Below, piece by piece: positions 9,624 through 22,001 of a stretch of 64,000 nucleotides of DNA (positions within the stretch are counted from its first letter, which is position 1; every line of letters starts with the position of its first letter). The notes beneath the pieces were generated by a model that was not told the DNA's origin, did not search any database, and saw only the letters and a list, made by a program, of their open reading frames with translations. The stretch covers positions 5,386,148 to 5,450,147 of the forward strand of contig CP110631.1 of assembly GCA_026210745.1 (NCBI GenBank). Direction: 5' to 3'. The position numbers were made by a program, and so were the translations under genes. The DNA comes from Exobasidium rhododendri. Lineage: Eukaryota; Basidiomycota; Exobasidiomycetes; Exobasidiales; Exobasidiaceae.

Positions 9624-12038
9624 ATGAAAATTGTGAGCAGACGTTTCAACACGCAGGAGTCCACAGCACGTAGCGATGCAGCTCCTTCCAATCACAAGAT
9701 GAGCCGACCAGCTAACACAGGCCACTCCAATAGCCATCAAGGGTCAGCCTCGAACGCATCAAGCTACTTTCCGAAGAATTATAGCTCACCAGCGACGTCC
9801 ATCTCGAGAACTCCCACAGAGGAACCCTTTAAGAACGAGAGAGGAGCAGGACCTAAACGAGCTGGAAAGGAGTGGCTGCCCTACAGAGGACCGCCAAGTT
9901 TGATTATTGCAATCGATCTGGGAACCACCTTTAGCGGCGCTTCCTACTGCATTTTGACACCTGGACAAAAGCCAAAGATCGAAGACGTCAAGAGCTACCC
10001 TGGTCAAGCCACATCCGGAAGCAAAGTTCCTAGTGTCATCCTGTACAGCAGCGACGGCAAGCCTGCACTATTTGGGGCAGAGGCAGTAGACGGTGCAGCA
10101 GCCTCGAAAGTGCTCGATCAGGGAGGAGCAGCCGCAAGATGGTGGAAGTTGTACCTCAAACCATCCCATCTTGAGCTCATCGTCGATCTCGAATCGGCTG
10201 CACCTGACATGGACCCACTACCGTTTGGCGTCACTGCCGAGACGATCGCTGCCCAATTCTTGTCGTACATGGTGTCGTGTGTTGGAGCGTACATCCAGTC
10301 AAGACACTCTAATGGAGGAGACGTGCTTGCTCAGATGGCGGAGTCGATCAGCTATGTGATTACTATACCGAACGGGTGGGAATTGCCGCAGCAGCAGGTG
10401 CTCAGGAATGCATGCATCGAAGCCGGCATGGTCAGCCAAGATCGGGCGAGCACCATCTCATTCGTCAGCGAGGCAGAAGCGAGCATGAATTTTTGCGCTC
10501 AGAGCTCAGCAGCAAGTGACTGGCTCGAGTATCCTGGTCAGCACTTGATCGTGTGTGACGCCGGTGGAGGCACGATCGACATTAGCACGTACGAGGTCAA
10601 ATCTACAGCACCGACTTTGAGCCTGTCGGAGACTAGTGCAAGCGATTGTCTCATGGCTGGATCTACGACAGTCGACAGACGAGCAAGAGAGCTTATTCAG
10701 CGACGCCTTGCCGGAACCGAATGGGACAACGCGCAGGACTTGGAGGACTTCCAAGCACGTTTTTGTTCTTCCATCAAGGAGACCTTTTCCGATAAGGGCG
10801 AAGAACAGTATCTCGCCATTGGAACAGCCGGCCTGAATCGTGATGAACTTCAACTTCGGAGAGGAAAGCTGATCTTCAGTGGAAACGAGATCGCAAGCCT
10901 ATACGAGCCTAGTATTCGGGTTACTGAAGCGAGTATCCGAGCACGCATCCACGATAGCAGTGGAATTACCACGGTGAGCTCTTCACACTTTGTTTTGATC
11001 ACTATGGCGTATTCACCTCATATCTTGTCTTTAGACCATTGCAATGGTCGGTGGCTTTTCCGAATCGGTTTACTTTCGAAAGGAGCTTCAAGCACGACTG
11101 GGCGATCTCGTTCAGCTTTGCAAGCCCGACGAAGCAACGTGAGTACAGCAGCGTATTTCAGTCGATGGACTATTGTAGCAGTGTGAACATTGTCGTGCTG
11201 AGCCCTCTGTCCACCCAGCTCTAAAGCGGTCGCGAATGGAGCTGTTGCTTGTGAGAGCTTGATAAGGAGGTTTGCGCCGTGAACATCGCTCACTGATAAG
11301 TTCACTGCAGGGCTAATCGATGGTGTCGTCGCTACAAGAGTCTCGAGGATGACGTACGGTATTCGATGTAGTACGGTATATAAGGGAAACAACCCTAGTC
11401 ACATTGCAAGGGCCCGCCAGAAATTTACAGGAAACGACGGCAAAGTCAGACTACCTAGCAGCTTTGGGACCGTTCTTCAGAAGGTGAGAAGCAGAGCCAT
11501 GTGACGTCGTCGAAGCACAAAATTGACGAGCGACCGACAATTCCGTACAGGGCGAGAGTGGGCGGGAAGACGAAGAATTTCTCGAAAGCTTTTCCATGAC
11601 GTGGATGATGCAGATGCAAGCGCACAAAGAAGTCAGTCTGATTGTGTATCGTGGTGACGAGGACAAGCCACCAGAGTTCGTCGATGAAGGTGGATTGTGA
11701 GTAGTGCAGCTTAAAGATATCCCTTTCGCCCTATCGTTCATTGTCTTACTCACCCTCTTTGCCACAGCGAGGATTTGTGCAAGTTCCGGGTCGACATGGA
11801 ACCGTTTCGCCCTGTCATGCCGGTGAAGACTACTCCCGATGGGCAGCAATACATTTCTGCACGGATCAAACTGGCAATGAAGTTGAACGGCACGGAAATC
11901 TCAGCGCAGGTTCTCTTCAACCACGAAGGTCAAATTTTCCGGTGAGTTTTCGTCAAAGCTGCTGAAGTTGACGCTTGCTGAACAGTGGTAGCATCTCCTT
12001 GCAGTGGTCCCGTCTCTGTCTTTGCAGATCTTGGGTAG
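9624..12038 (+). CDS. HSPA12-type Hsp70-like ATPase (copy A)
   Basis: Seven exons: 9624-10973, 11035-11138, 11219-11250, 11311-11483, 11551-11696, 11768-11941 and 12005-12038, giving about 670 aa. The splice choices keep the frame and match copy B downstream. A disordered Ser-rich N-terminus of ~90 residues precedes an actin/Hsp70-type ATPase domain: phosphate-1 motif IAIDLGTTFSGASY (95-108), phosphate-2 motif DAGGGTIDIS (312-321), and the adenosine-region motif MVGGFSES (~454). The C-terminal ~200 residues do not look like the canonical Hsp70 substrate-binding domain and no EEVD tail is present, as expected for the HSPA12 branch. Such proteins are multicopy in many fungi and most have no known client. 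The start at 9624 is the first ATG; Met26 is an alternative. Confidence 0.88.
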
Positions 12039-12727
12039 TTCGCCAAACCCGATGTCAAATGTGCATACCTCGTGCTGTCATAGTGTTCTATGGACACCTT
12101 TTTATTTTTGGATTCATTTTTAGCTCCACCGCAAGCTGCCGAGATTTTCGAATGTATTACGATAAACGCAAATCATTCTATACACTGCTCATGTCCATGT
12201 GTGTGCAGCATGGGCGAACCACAGTTACTACTTTGACCTTATTGTGTCTATTCGCTTGACTTCATCTTTGGACAGTCTCTGGAATGACCTTCTGACCTTG
12301 TGCCCCTCTTTCCACGATAGCGGAAGGGTGAAAGAGGGCTTGAGGAAGTCGTGATTGTCTGTAGCATTGCAACCTGAAAGAAGTTTGGGGCTAGACTTGG
12401 GAAGGCGAGACCATGTAATTCTAATATAGATTTCAAATGTAAGTTAACATCAAAATTGGGTCGCCTTACCATGAGCGGGTGTTGAATTTGTCTATTAATT
12501 GTAATTTGAGCCTTACCACTTAGAAAAGATGCAGCGGTTAGTGAACGGATATGACAGCGAATTTGCTTCGTGGGAAAGGCCAGGTCTTATGCTCTTGTTT
12601 CTCTCTCCCCGCGTTTCTGCCTCTAGCATATCGTCTCTTATCTTCTCCCTCCTTCACTTGCTTCCCTTGATCACTTATCCAACGCATCGGCATTACCTAT
12701 CTACTATCACCTCCTCACCGTCGAGCT
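12039..12727. other. Intergenic region between the tandem Hsp70-like genes
   Basis: About 690 bases separating the two paralogues. The first part is AT-rich 3' flank. The last 150 bases contain CT-rich runs (CTCTTGTTTCTCTCTCCCC, TCTTCTCCCTCC) that resemble a fungal promoter. No gene is seen. Confidence 0.4.
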
Positions 12728-15700
12728 ATGGGTGTAAGGACTGGCAAGAGCTGGGACGTGTATAGAGGGCCTTCAGAACGACTCATCATTGCCATTGATA
12801 TCGGCACGACCTTTTCGTGAGTGCAGTCAGAGACTTGAGGGAGAATTCGCACTGAGAAGCTCATTCTTCATTGCAGTGGTGCTTCCTACACGATACTACG
12901 ACCAGGTGAAAAGCCCAAGATTATCGATGTAGGTAGCTATCCGTCACAGCCAGGGGGAAGCTACAAGGTACCTTCCAAGGTCATCTACTCGGAAGATGGC
13001 ACAGTATTAGCCATCGGTAGTGAGACTAATAATGAAAGAATCAGACATGCTGCTCTTGTCACTGGTGCTCAAGAAGCACGTTGGTGGAAGTTGGCTTTGA
13101 GGAAAAGGGAGGACGAGGACCGTCAGGATGACAGCACTGATGATAGTGATGGTTCAGAAGACGATCAAGCAGAAGCAAGCAGGGAGATTCGCATTCCAGT
13201 CGGTAAGAGCGCCGAAGACGTCTTCACCGACTTTCTCGGCTGGATGGTCGACTGTTTGGAGAAGTTTATCGCCTCACACCATCAGGGAGGCGCTGAGTTG
13301 GTAGAAGGAACACGGCCGAGCAGACTGTTGGTTCTCTCGCATCCGAACGGTTGGAGTGGACCACAGCAGGTCGCAATGAGAAGAGCTGCAGTGAAGGCGA
13401 GGGCAGTTGCAGATGTCAACCGCGCAACAACTTTGATCAAATTTGTGTCAGAAGCAGAAGCAAGTCTGACCTACTCGCTCATCAGCCAGAGTATGAGCTC
13501 GTGGACCGAGGTGAGGCAAGCGATCTCTGCCATCGAGTCGATGACTTAGACTTGCTCTGATTGCAGGTCAACTCAAACATCGTCATTGTCGACGCGGGTG
13601 GGGGGACCATTGATGTAACGTGAGTCTCTCCATGACGCCTTACAGCTAGAAGTCTTACATTTCTGACAACATTCATATTCGTCCCGGCAGAGCTTATCGG
13701 ATCGAGACGACAGATCCACTGTTGTCCGTCAAAGAGATCTCTATTCCGCAGTGTCTCATCGAAGGTGCTATCACGGTCGACAATCGTGCAGCTCGACTCC
13801 TTGCCGGTGAGTAGGAAAAGATTAGGAGAAAGACGGCTTGTAGCACATGCAGCTCATACGCGCTTCGCTAGACCGGCTGAAGGGCACACGGTGGGACAAC
13901 GAGGATGATCTCGAGGACATCTTGACTGAATTTGTCAAAACAGTCAAGCTCATCTTCAGCAACCCAAGAAATCCGTGTGTGCTCAAGATCGGCAATAGCG
14001 TTGACTGTGATGAGAAGATTGGCCTGAGGAGAGGCATGCTTGTGTTGGAGGGGTAAGTAGGGAGTGTATGGTAGAACTCTAGGAATAAAATTCCCTGACG
14101 TCGATCTTGAAAACTCTGTCTATGCAGTCATGAAGTAGCGGCGCTGTTCAAACGCTCCATTAATGCTACTGTAAACTCCCTGCGCAGTATCTTTGCTGAG
14201 TATCCTCCCCACGCAGCCAAGGTGAGAGGCGGCACTAGAACAGACAAATCTGTATCTGTACCCGAATTTAATCAACACTCTACATCATTGCAGCGAGTTG
14301 CACTCGTCGGAGGCTACTCGGAGAATGCGTACTTTCGAGATAGTCTAGCGAAAGCGCTCGGTCCAGGCGTAGCAGTTGCCAAACCAGACAATGCAGCTGC
14401 GAAAGCGGTAGCCAACGGTGCTGTTGCTTGGGCGATTGATGGTGTTGTCACGGCTCGAGTGTCAAAGCTTTGGTATGGTGTGAGATGTGCGATACCTTTT
14501 GATTGCAAAAATGCCGAACACACTGATCGAGCGAAGAAGTGCGTCGTGTCTGCTGACGGGCATCGTCGACTACCGAATGCGTTTCAAGTCTTGTTTGCAC
14601 GCGTGAGTAAGGCTAGAATATACCGAAGAAGAAGAAGAAGAGACCCTCAAGCTCGTCTTCTTCTCCCGCTCAACAGAAGCAGGAAGTCACCAACGAGGAG
14701 CTTCGAGCACCCTTTTCCATCTCCAGAAAGGTTGCGGAAGATCTGAAAGGCAGCTTCGAGCTTATCGTCTATCGTGGCCACAATCATCCGCCCACCTTTA
14801 TCGATGATCAGGGTGAGTAGAGATTCGTAAGAATTGAATCGGTCCTGCTAAAGGGATCGTCCTCCTTTCTTATGTGCAGCTGGTTTGTGAGTGTTGAAGC
14901 AGACATGCTAACGTGATGGAATGAAATATTGATAAACATACCCTGCAGCGAGACCCTCTGTCGACTGGAGGTGGATCTGTCTCGGTTGCAGAATGCTCTT
15001 CCGATCCAGACGGTTGGCAATGCAAAGATAATAATTGCCCGCTTTGACATTTGTGTCTCGCTGCTTGAAACGGAGCTGAGCGCCCGATGGGTGTGGAAGG
15101 AGCAGGCCATCGCACACAGGTGAGTGATTAAGATAATCAGCATTACGTACCTCACTGATATGAGGGAGAGCAGTGGAGAGGCACAGACAGTATACCTGGA
15201 TGACCTCGAGTTCTTCACTCGCAAAGCGGCACCTTCACTCTCTCGTGCCAGCCTAGCAGGAGCAGTTAATACAGGAGATGAGGAAGATTCGAAAGATGAA
15301 GAGGATGGCATCAGGAGCGAGTGTGATACCAGTGATTTGAATGCAGAGGAGAAAACAGCCTATGCAAAGATGCAGAAGCATTCAAATCCAAGCACAGGAC
15401 GATTAAACGCACGAGTAACATCATCCAGCGAGGCCTGTGATACCGTATATACCGGAAGAGAAGATGTGCCACACTCTTGCTCAGACGTTGCAAGGACGAG
15501 AAGTCTCGCTCAAGATGATGACGCAATCTCCCTCATCTCCTCGATTCGCGGGTCTTCATTTGTAGGTGATCCCTCACATGTCGAGACACGAGCGAAGTTT
15601 GCAGAGATGGAACTTGATCCGGATAGTGCACCAACACCACCACATGTGCCACCCAAGGACAGGCACGCAGCTGATCGTCTTGACACTCCTACTTTCGCCG

Positions 15701-15870
15701 CTGAATATAGAGATCTCAAATCCGCCCATCAGCATCGACATCGTGGTCAGTCTGCACTGCAACGACTCGGCTACACAGCAAGCCATGCTTCTTATACAAC
15801 AGAAGAGCATGAGACCGGTCAACACTCTCCGCCTCCATATTTATTCCTTGACGCCGAGCCGGAAAGGTGA
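12728..15870 (+). CDS. HSPA12-type Hsp70-like ATPase (copy B) with long disordered tail
   Basis: Eleven exons: 12728-12816, 12877-13510, 13567-13619, 13691-13806, 13872-14052, 14128-14221, 14294-14602, 14677-14812, 14880-14886, 14949-15119 and 15174-15870. The spliced frame is continuous, about 828 aa. Motifs match copy A: IAIDIGTTFSGASY at the N-terminus, DAGGGTID, VALVGGYSEN, and KAVANGAVAW. The intron at 13807-13871 must use the acceptor TTCGCTAG, because only that restores RLKGTRWDN at the same spacing as copy A. Exon 9 is only 7 bases. The last exon adds a ~230-residue acidic, Ser-rich, probably disordered tail absent from copy A. An acidic insertion (residues ~97-125, with DDSTDDSDGSEDD) lies inside the ATPase domain. 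Confidence 0.85.
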
Positions 15871-16011
15871 TTGTGCGAAGAGAGACGGTTGCTACGACAT
15901 CGACGGTCGAGTGGCCAGTATTCTTACAGCAGGAAAGATAGCTCAAGCTTGATCAACAAGAGTCAATTACACGTTGTGTGTGGTAGATCTGCTTTCGTAT
16001 AATATAGCAGC
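15871..16011. other. Convergent spacer
   Basis: About 140 bases between the stop of Hsp70-like copy B and the 3' end of the minus-strand DUF6604-like gene. It contains no gene. Confidence 0.5.
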
Positions 16012-18852
16012 TCACTTGCGCAGATAATCGCGAAAGATCTCGTCGCAATGGCTCATGAAAGCGTCGCTCTTGTTGGCGGCACTCTCTCCTGGCCTGCCCC
16101 TAATCTGCGCTGAAAATTCTCCTCCCTGCTCGTCTTGAGCCATGTACATGAAGACCTTACCGACAAAATGTCCGAGCTGAGCTTCATCGTCGTTCTCAAA
16201 GAAGATCCGGTCCTTCTCGCAGAGCTGCAACAAATTACAATGAAGGGTAGAGAGGGCGTAAGATGGGTCAGTGATACTACTTTTATTTTCCTCCAGATCT
16301 CGCCTCGAGCCTTACCCTCTCAGAGTTAAATTTGCGCGTAGACTCCTGCAGACGCTTCAGCACCTCCAGACACTGGAAATGCATGGTGAGATAGTCGAAA
16401 CAGAGCGCTGTATTCTCCTTTTGAAGGGACGTCTTGAGGGCGCGCAGAAGGTCTGCTTGGGAGCTGAACTGGTTCTGCCTCTGTGGAGACGACACAGTAC
16501 AAGTCGCGCTTTTTTCGTCGCTCCTGCTTTCCTGCTCTTCTGCCTTGAGCTGCTTCCACAGTAGGGCACTCAAGTTCGCCTGCGTCCATAACACTGTCTC
16601 TTGATAGTTTGACCTCACCTGGTACTTGCAGAGGTGCAGTCGATGTGTGATGGCAATGTGCTTGTAGTTGCAGAAGTCGTCGCCGAGGTCGTACTGCTCG
16701 ATCTCGCCTTCGTCGGATGTGGGTGCCGTCAGAAGCGGGTCGTACATGGCCTTTTCAAAGGGCACTTCTCGCACTCTCTCCTTTCTGTGGGTCGGAGTAG
16801 CTTCATGGAAGAGGCCGTGGCTCACTCGCAGGTCGTGGAGGGAGGTGGGGACGGTATTGCTGAAGAAGTAGCCCGTGCCATACCATCGCAACAAACGATC
16901 GGCAGCGTCCCACTTCAGCACTGCGCCGCTCCCTCTTTCGGGTATAGCGCCCTTTTTTGCAAGGAGACCTCGCTGCAGGTGACAGGCGTAGTAGAGCTGC
17001 ACGACTGGATAGATGCTGCGCCACCCTGAAGCGACCATCGCGCCCACATCTCGAAAGAGGTACCGCACCTGAAAGAGCATGACGCCGCAGAAGAGCGAAT
17101 TCCACTCCAGTGGGCAGTAGTCGATCTTCCCATTGAGGAACTCGGCGCTCTGACGGAAGTCGTCACGGTCCTTGATGATGGTGTCGATCCGCTCCTCCAG
17201 TAAGGGAATAAAGCCCTGCAGGGTTGCCTTCAAGTTCTTGCGCTGCTCCAAGATACTGTTCCGTGGTAGCCCCTTAAATTCTGCCAGCGTCTTCCTGATG
17301 TCGAGACACGCAAGTCGCAGGTCTGCATAGGCACACTGGGGCTTTTCATCAAGTGCACGGTGGATGTCAAAGTACAGCTGCGCGCCGAATGCCTGGAGCA
17401 GCGTTACAGGCTTGCTGCCGATCATATCCCGCATGATGAAGTCGTGTGTGAAGTGGTCCATGGTGATCGCTTGGGGAGGACGAAGATTGTAGACGCCGAG
17501 ATGGTACAATGCAAGCCAGCTCCTCTCATCCGTCAGCTGCTTGACATAGCGCTCCTGCTCGTCGTCGAGAGTGGGTGCACACTTGATGAATGCGTGACGG
17601 GCGCCCAGTGGAGAGGGTTGAATGGTGGCAATGTCGTGCATCACCTTTTTCGCCTTCGGAGCGATCATCTTTGCGAACTGGAATCGATAGAAGTTCAGCA
17701 GGTATGCGCTGTTGGCAAAGGTGAGCTCCGACATGTCCATGTCAATGGCGAGGCTCTTGGCGACGGGGCTGTGGTGATCAGGCGACACCGTGTCTCCCTT
17801 GGGGGCGTCTTCAAAGGGGTTGCGTGAGAAGAGGCCGGCAATGGCCTTGGGGGTAATTCTTCAGCAGCGGCTTGATTGCCGGGAAATCGTTTTCGTACGT
17901 CCGAACAATGTCAAAGGCGGCATTGGTCGCGATCGAGACCTGCAGGAGACAGAGAAGGGCAAGAAGGAGTCGGCATTCAGGAGGATAACAAAGTAGAGTT
18001 GAGACGGGCTGCACTCACCGACGCCAGATCGACCTTGCCCAGTCTGTAGTCCACCCACATCTCCGTAATGTTGCTCCTCATCGAGATCAGGTCGGACAAC
18101 AAGCAATCCAGGACAAAGTAGGGGTCCTCCGGCGCATCCTCCTCCAGATCGAGATCGGAATCCAGCTTCATCTCCTCTTCTCCCTGCTACTTTTCATCGT
18201 GGACTTGCGCTCGAAATGCCTTCTGTCGGTCTCTGGCCTTCTTGCTCTTCTTGATCTTGCGTTTTGCTGGCTGATCTGTGGTTAGTGTCTCTAATGTGCA
18301 GTCGCCGAAATCGATCTCGTTGTCGAGTTCCTCCTCCTCCACTTCCTCCGCCTCCAGCAGCTCGAATAGTCCCGCTCGCCACTGATCGTTCGACCTAGTG
18401 TAATCCTGCAACTTCGTCTTATCATCACTGCACAGCTGATGGTGCGCTTCCATCTTCTGATAGACCTGTCGAATGATGGCGATAAAGTGCTCATGCCGTT
18501 TGTCGCTCTGTAGATCCTGCCCCTTCATGAATCGATTCCATTCACTCCTCGCCGACAAATTCACCTCGACCAACTTCACAATCCTTGCTGGTATATTGAT
18601 TCTAGGGTCTGCATTGACGATGAGAATGGTGCAATCTATGAATTGCTTGGTCGAATTGAGTCGATAGTTGCCGCCGCTTCCTTCGATCGCTCCCAAGGCT
18701 TAGCGCCCAAGTCGTTGCGCCTTGCTGGACAGCCATAGCGCGACAGTCGACGTGGCCTGCTTGTAGAACTGATACGTAGTTGTCGCTAGCGGGAGCAGCG
18801 TCGTCTTGTATTCTCTATTGGAGTGATTGGGCATGATGGAGGAATCCCTCAT
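16012..18852 (-). pseudogene. DUF6604-like fungal protein gene, apparently inactivated
   Basis: Coding sequence runs from an ATG at 18852 to a stop at 16012. Two normal introns (18018-17940 and 16315-16225) are intact. The N-terminus has the YK..T..V..WL pattern (TYQFYKQATSTVALWL) of fungal DUF6604 proteins, and the C-terminal part has the long helical region of such proteins. Three lesions break it: an in-frame TAA at 18702-18700, an in-frame TAG at 18189-18187, and a one-base shift at about 17854-17857 (AATTACCCCC), where the upstream frame ends and downstream homology continues in another frame. No GT...AG intron can remove either stop without deleting conserved sequence. Function of the family is unknown. 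If assembly errors explain the lesions, the product would be about 860 aa. Confidence 0.65.
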
Positions 18853-19410
18853 ACTATAGAAGAGTCTATCAGCTACATGCTCACATCCCCGCTACATGCA
18901 GGCCTGAGCTTAAAATGGGCGCAATGACATTTACCACGAAAATAGAAAACAAAGGGAAAAGAGTAGGCCCGGTGACGCGCCGAGTATGGGGAACGTTTTT
19001 GGACGAAGAAAAGCTAATTACACACGTGGGAGAGGCCCGCAACGCGGATTCGAGAATTCTGGCCATCCTCGCCGGTAAAGGACGTCGGATTGGAGAGGAC
19101 AAGTATCCTGCGCATCATAGTCTTGAAATATTGAATCCTTGATATCCGGTTTGAAGCCATATCCATGACTTATACTTACGTGAAATGGTGACACTCTGGA
19201 CTTTGAACATTCCGCACTTTGCAGCTGAGCAATTTGCCAGAGCAACACTTTCAATGTATTTTACGGTATATCTCCTTGCATTACGGCAGTGTCTTCTCTC
19301 ATGTGAGCCCTGCTTCAGCTCTACGTATTGTCGCGATCTTTGTTCCGTCCGCTGTCTCTGTCTCTTGAGATGTGAAATGGAGTGGATTTTCGATTACCAG
19401 AGATAGGGAT
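18853..19410. other. Region upstream of the DUF6604-like gene
   Basis: No gene is supported here. A few short ORFs on both strands have no recognisable domains. Confidence 0.35.
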
Positions 19411-19414
19411 TTTT

Positions 19415-19936
19415 ACGAACTGTGTACACTGTGAATTCCAGAATACGAAGCTCAGCTCTTTCGTTGTATCCTCCCTCTCGTAGGTGTGGCGTTATTGTTT
19501 GATTCGAATGTCATTTCGATCGGATTCCTATTTCCAATCCTGTCTGAAGAAGATGCCCTCGAGATGCTTATCTTCTCTCTTTCTAGAAAATTTTGCTTTC
19601 TATCTTCTCATTCTTCTGAAGAGGTGGAATATTAAACTCGAAAAACATACACTATCAGCTCCATTTCAGCGTCGTACTTTGTGCAAAAAACTCTTCAGGC
19701 TTTTGGCAATCATGAGTCTGGACAGCACATTTCAATTATTCACGATCAAGACTTGCGGAACGACGCACACTGCTGTATCATTGTCTTTACCTGAATTGCA
19801 TCGTACAAAGCTGCCTACCCCACAAGAGTGTGGCAGACGCTTATTGAATAAAGTTCGAGTTCCTCCAAATGTAAGGCAGATCGGAGTGATTTACAAGTCT
19901 GGTAAAAAATCTTCAACATTAGCGAAAATTTGGTAA
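19415..19936 (-). pseudogene. Decayed fragment of a paralogue of the polytopic protein at 27704-30100
   Basis: Nucleotide matches in the same order link this stretch with about 28290-28800. For example, CTGCTGTATC and CCTGAATTGCATCG occur in both, preceded by GGAACGACGCA and followed by ACAAAGCTGCC. The copy has substitutions and indels throughout, and on the coding (minus) strand no frame stays open. A plus-strand open frame of 150 codons at 19484-19936 is only the antisense shadow of the decayed copy. It corresponds to roughly residues 430-600 of the intact protein; the rest is absent. Confidence 0.65.
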
Positions 19937-19959
19937 GGACAGCGCCTGTGCGCGGGTTG

Positions 19960-20250
19960 CCCTACTGGCAAATGATTACGCGGGATGGTGAGGTCTGATC
20001 TGCATGAAAGCGAATAGAGAATATTATAAATTTCTCATGTAAGGGTCTGATGTAGAATATGATAATTACTGAAATTCGGTCGATGACGATACAATTTTTA
20101 ATACCGTTTTTGGCGGGGCCTGAGCCTGAAACTAAACTTTACTTTTTCAGAGTCCGCTGCATTGTTGAAAATCCAGAACGTAAATCGTCGTCGATACTTT
20201 GCTCGCCGAATGCTGATGTTGCCTTACCCCTCGGAGTCCGTCATTGCCTT
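19960..20250. repeat. Duplicated non-coding segment, copy 1
   Basis: Shares ordered matches with 31431-31745: GCGGGA(T/C)GGT(G/A)AGGTCTGATCTGCATGAA near the start, GGTCGAT(G/C)ACGA in the middle, and TACTTTGCTCGCCG followed by TTGCCTTACC or TCGCCTTACC near the end. It lies directly beside the decayed gene fragment at 19415-19936, so both derive from one duplication of the 28-31.7 kb locus with the middle deleted. Confidence 0.7.
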
Positions 20251-20690
20251 TCTAGTACACGGGAAACAAACTCAAAGGCTTTCAGGGTCTGCTTCATGAG
20301 AGAAGATGTTTGTGAGAAAAAAATCTCTTTTCTCAACCTAATGTACAAAAGTATGAAAAGAGCTCGTGAGCACTGGACAGTGGCCGCCACTCGCACGTAG
20401 TGAATATCCCCTTTAGCGCTTCAAATCAATAGATATCCAAGATTGTTCACGAGTATTATTGTAATGAACAATACAATAGCGTAAAAGAAGACACGTCTAT
20501 AAAGATAGATCTGGAGGCTGAACGGCACTCTTTTGGTAGACTGGAGTAGATGACTCTTCGTTTCTCCTCTCTTCTTCACGATCTCTGTTAGATGTATTCT
20601 TGGAGGGGAACATCTCAGGATATTCTCCCCTTTGAAATTCCTAATAAATGAGTGCGACTCCGGTATGTATAAAGCGTCAAATTTTCGCTA
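20251..20690. other. 3' flank of the GH16 gene
   Basis: About 440 bases with no gene-like content, downstream of the minus-strand GH16 gene. Confidence 0.35.
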
Positions 20691-22001
20691 TCAACATTGC
20701 TGCCAGATCTTAACAGAGTCGACCACCATAGCGCGATCTTCGACATTGGCAGGCCAAGATGGAAGCCATTTGTCTTTAGAAGCCCAAAAATCTCGAACTG
20801 GGTTGACGCTCTTGTCGCTCCACGGAGTTCCTTCGGCATCATCAGAGTCGTCAAAGTAGCCATTTGTGGAACCCACGGCGACGGACAGTATTAAATAGAA
20901 ATCTTGATCAAAGGGAGCCGCATTGAGATTCGTTGCGCCAGAGGAAGCAGTCCATGGATTGTTAAGCACCGTGCCATTCGTTAGAGAAGAAGGAAAATCC
21001 CCTTCACCCCAAAAAGTTTTGTCGCCAAACTTGTATGAAAACACTTCATGCGCTCGACTTTGCTGCCAAGTTGTGATACCCTCTTCATCCCATACCATCC
21101 CAATAGTGTGTGTCTTCTGGTTGAAGAAGTTTCGGAAAAGGTTGAGGCTACCGTGCGTGAGTGTATACATATCGAAAGCGGGGAGTGGGCCCCAATGAAG
21201 TGTACTAAGCATACCGCTAGATAAAAAGTCACCTCTCTTCTGTGAAGGATTCCCTTTTGATTCGAAGATGTCAATTTCGCCAGAAGCGGGCCAAGGACCG
21301 TACTTTTCTTCTAGTGGCATCATCCAAATTGCTGGCCAGATCCATTTGCCGGTCGGCATTTTCGCGGTAACCTCAATTTTTCCGTATTTTATCGTCTTTC
21401 TGCTGATCTTTGTTGTCAGGCGGGCAGATTGGACGGGTGGCAAGATAGTTTGCGTACTGCTATTGCTTCGCACAGCACAGTAAAAGTCAGACTTGTTTGC
21501 TGAGGTGCACTGATTTGTGGAAGTCAAATTCAATGAATAACCATCGATAATTGCTGCTTCTCCCACACTGTCAGAAGTGAGTGTGGGAACAATGTAAAGG
21601 CTTCCATCTTTTACAAATGAATTGTTTGTACTATCTGTCGTCCACTCAAATTCTCCGGTTCCCCACCCTCCAGTCTGCTTCTCATGCGCCCAAACGTCTT
21701 GATTCAGCTCTGTCCCTTCGAACTCTTCATCCAAGACCAAGCAATACTTGTGGGTCTTTGGAAGACTGAGAATGGCAGTGACGATCAAGGCTGCAACGGA
21801 TCCTAAACCAAGAACAGTAGCGATCGTACAGAATGTCCAGTACACCTTTCGATCAGCGCGACGCCTTCTTTTGGAGGCCAGCCAAGGCTTTGCACTGTGC
21901 ACGACTGGCTCTTGAGCAGCTTTCACGGGATCGACCGCCTTTTCATCATGTTGTTGTCCCTTCTCCTTGATCTTGTTATGCCTCTTGAATGTGATTCCCA
22001 T
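20691..22001 (-). CDS. Membrane-anchored GH16 beta-glucanase/transglycosylase
   Basis: A single exon of 436 aa. A basic cytoplasmic N-terminus of about 52 residues (KRRRRADRK) precedes one signal-anchor helix (about 53-79), making a type II membrane protein. The lumenal or extracellular part is a GH16 domain with the retaining catalytic motif EIDIFE at residues 242-247; the two Glu would be nucleophile and acid/base. The supporting Trp-rich stretch GKWIWPAIWMMP is typical of the family. GH16 enzymes cut or remodel beta-1,3/1,4-glucans, and the anchored fungal forms act on wall beta-glucan. Six N-glycosylation sequons are visible in the first half of the domain. The gene is divergent from a GT2 glycan synthase across about 1.1 kb. 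Confidence 0.9.
   Translation of the reverse strand: MGITFKRHNKIKEKGQQHDEKAVDPVKAAQEPVVHSAKPWLASKRRRRADRKVYWTFCTIATVLGLGSVAALIVTAILSLPKTHKYCLVLDEEFEGTELNQDVWAHEKQTGGWGTGEFEWTTDSTNNSFVKDGSLYIVPTLTSDSVGEAAIIDGYSLNLTSTNQCTSANKSDFYCAVRSNSSTQTILPPVQSARLTTKISRKTIKYGKIEVTAKMPTGKWIWPAIWMMPLEEKYGPWPASGEIDIFESKGNPSQKRGDFLSSGMLSTLHWGPLPAFDMYTLTHGSLNLFRNFFNQKTHTIGMVWDEEGITTWQQSRAHEVFSYKFGDKTFWGEGDFPSSLTNGTVLNNPWTASSGATNLNAAPFDQDFYLILSVAVGSTNGYFDDSDDAEGTPWSDKSVNPVRDFWASKDKWLPSWPANVEDRAMVVDSVKIWQQC

Noticed and set aside
18187-18702. Stop-codon reassignment to explain the two in-frame stops in the DUF6604-like gene
   Set aside because: Other genes in the window end normally at TAA, TAG and TGA, so a changed genetic code is not supported; pseudogenisation or sequence error fits better.
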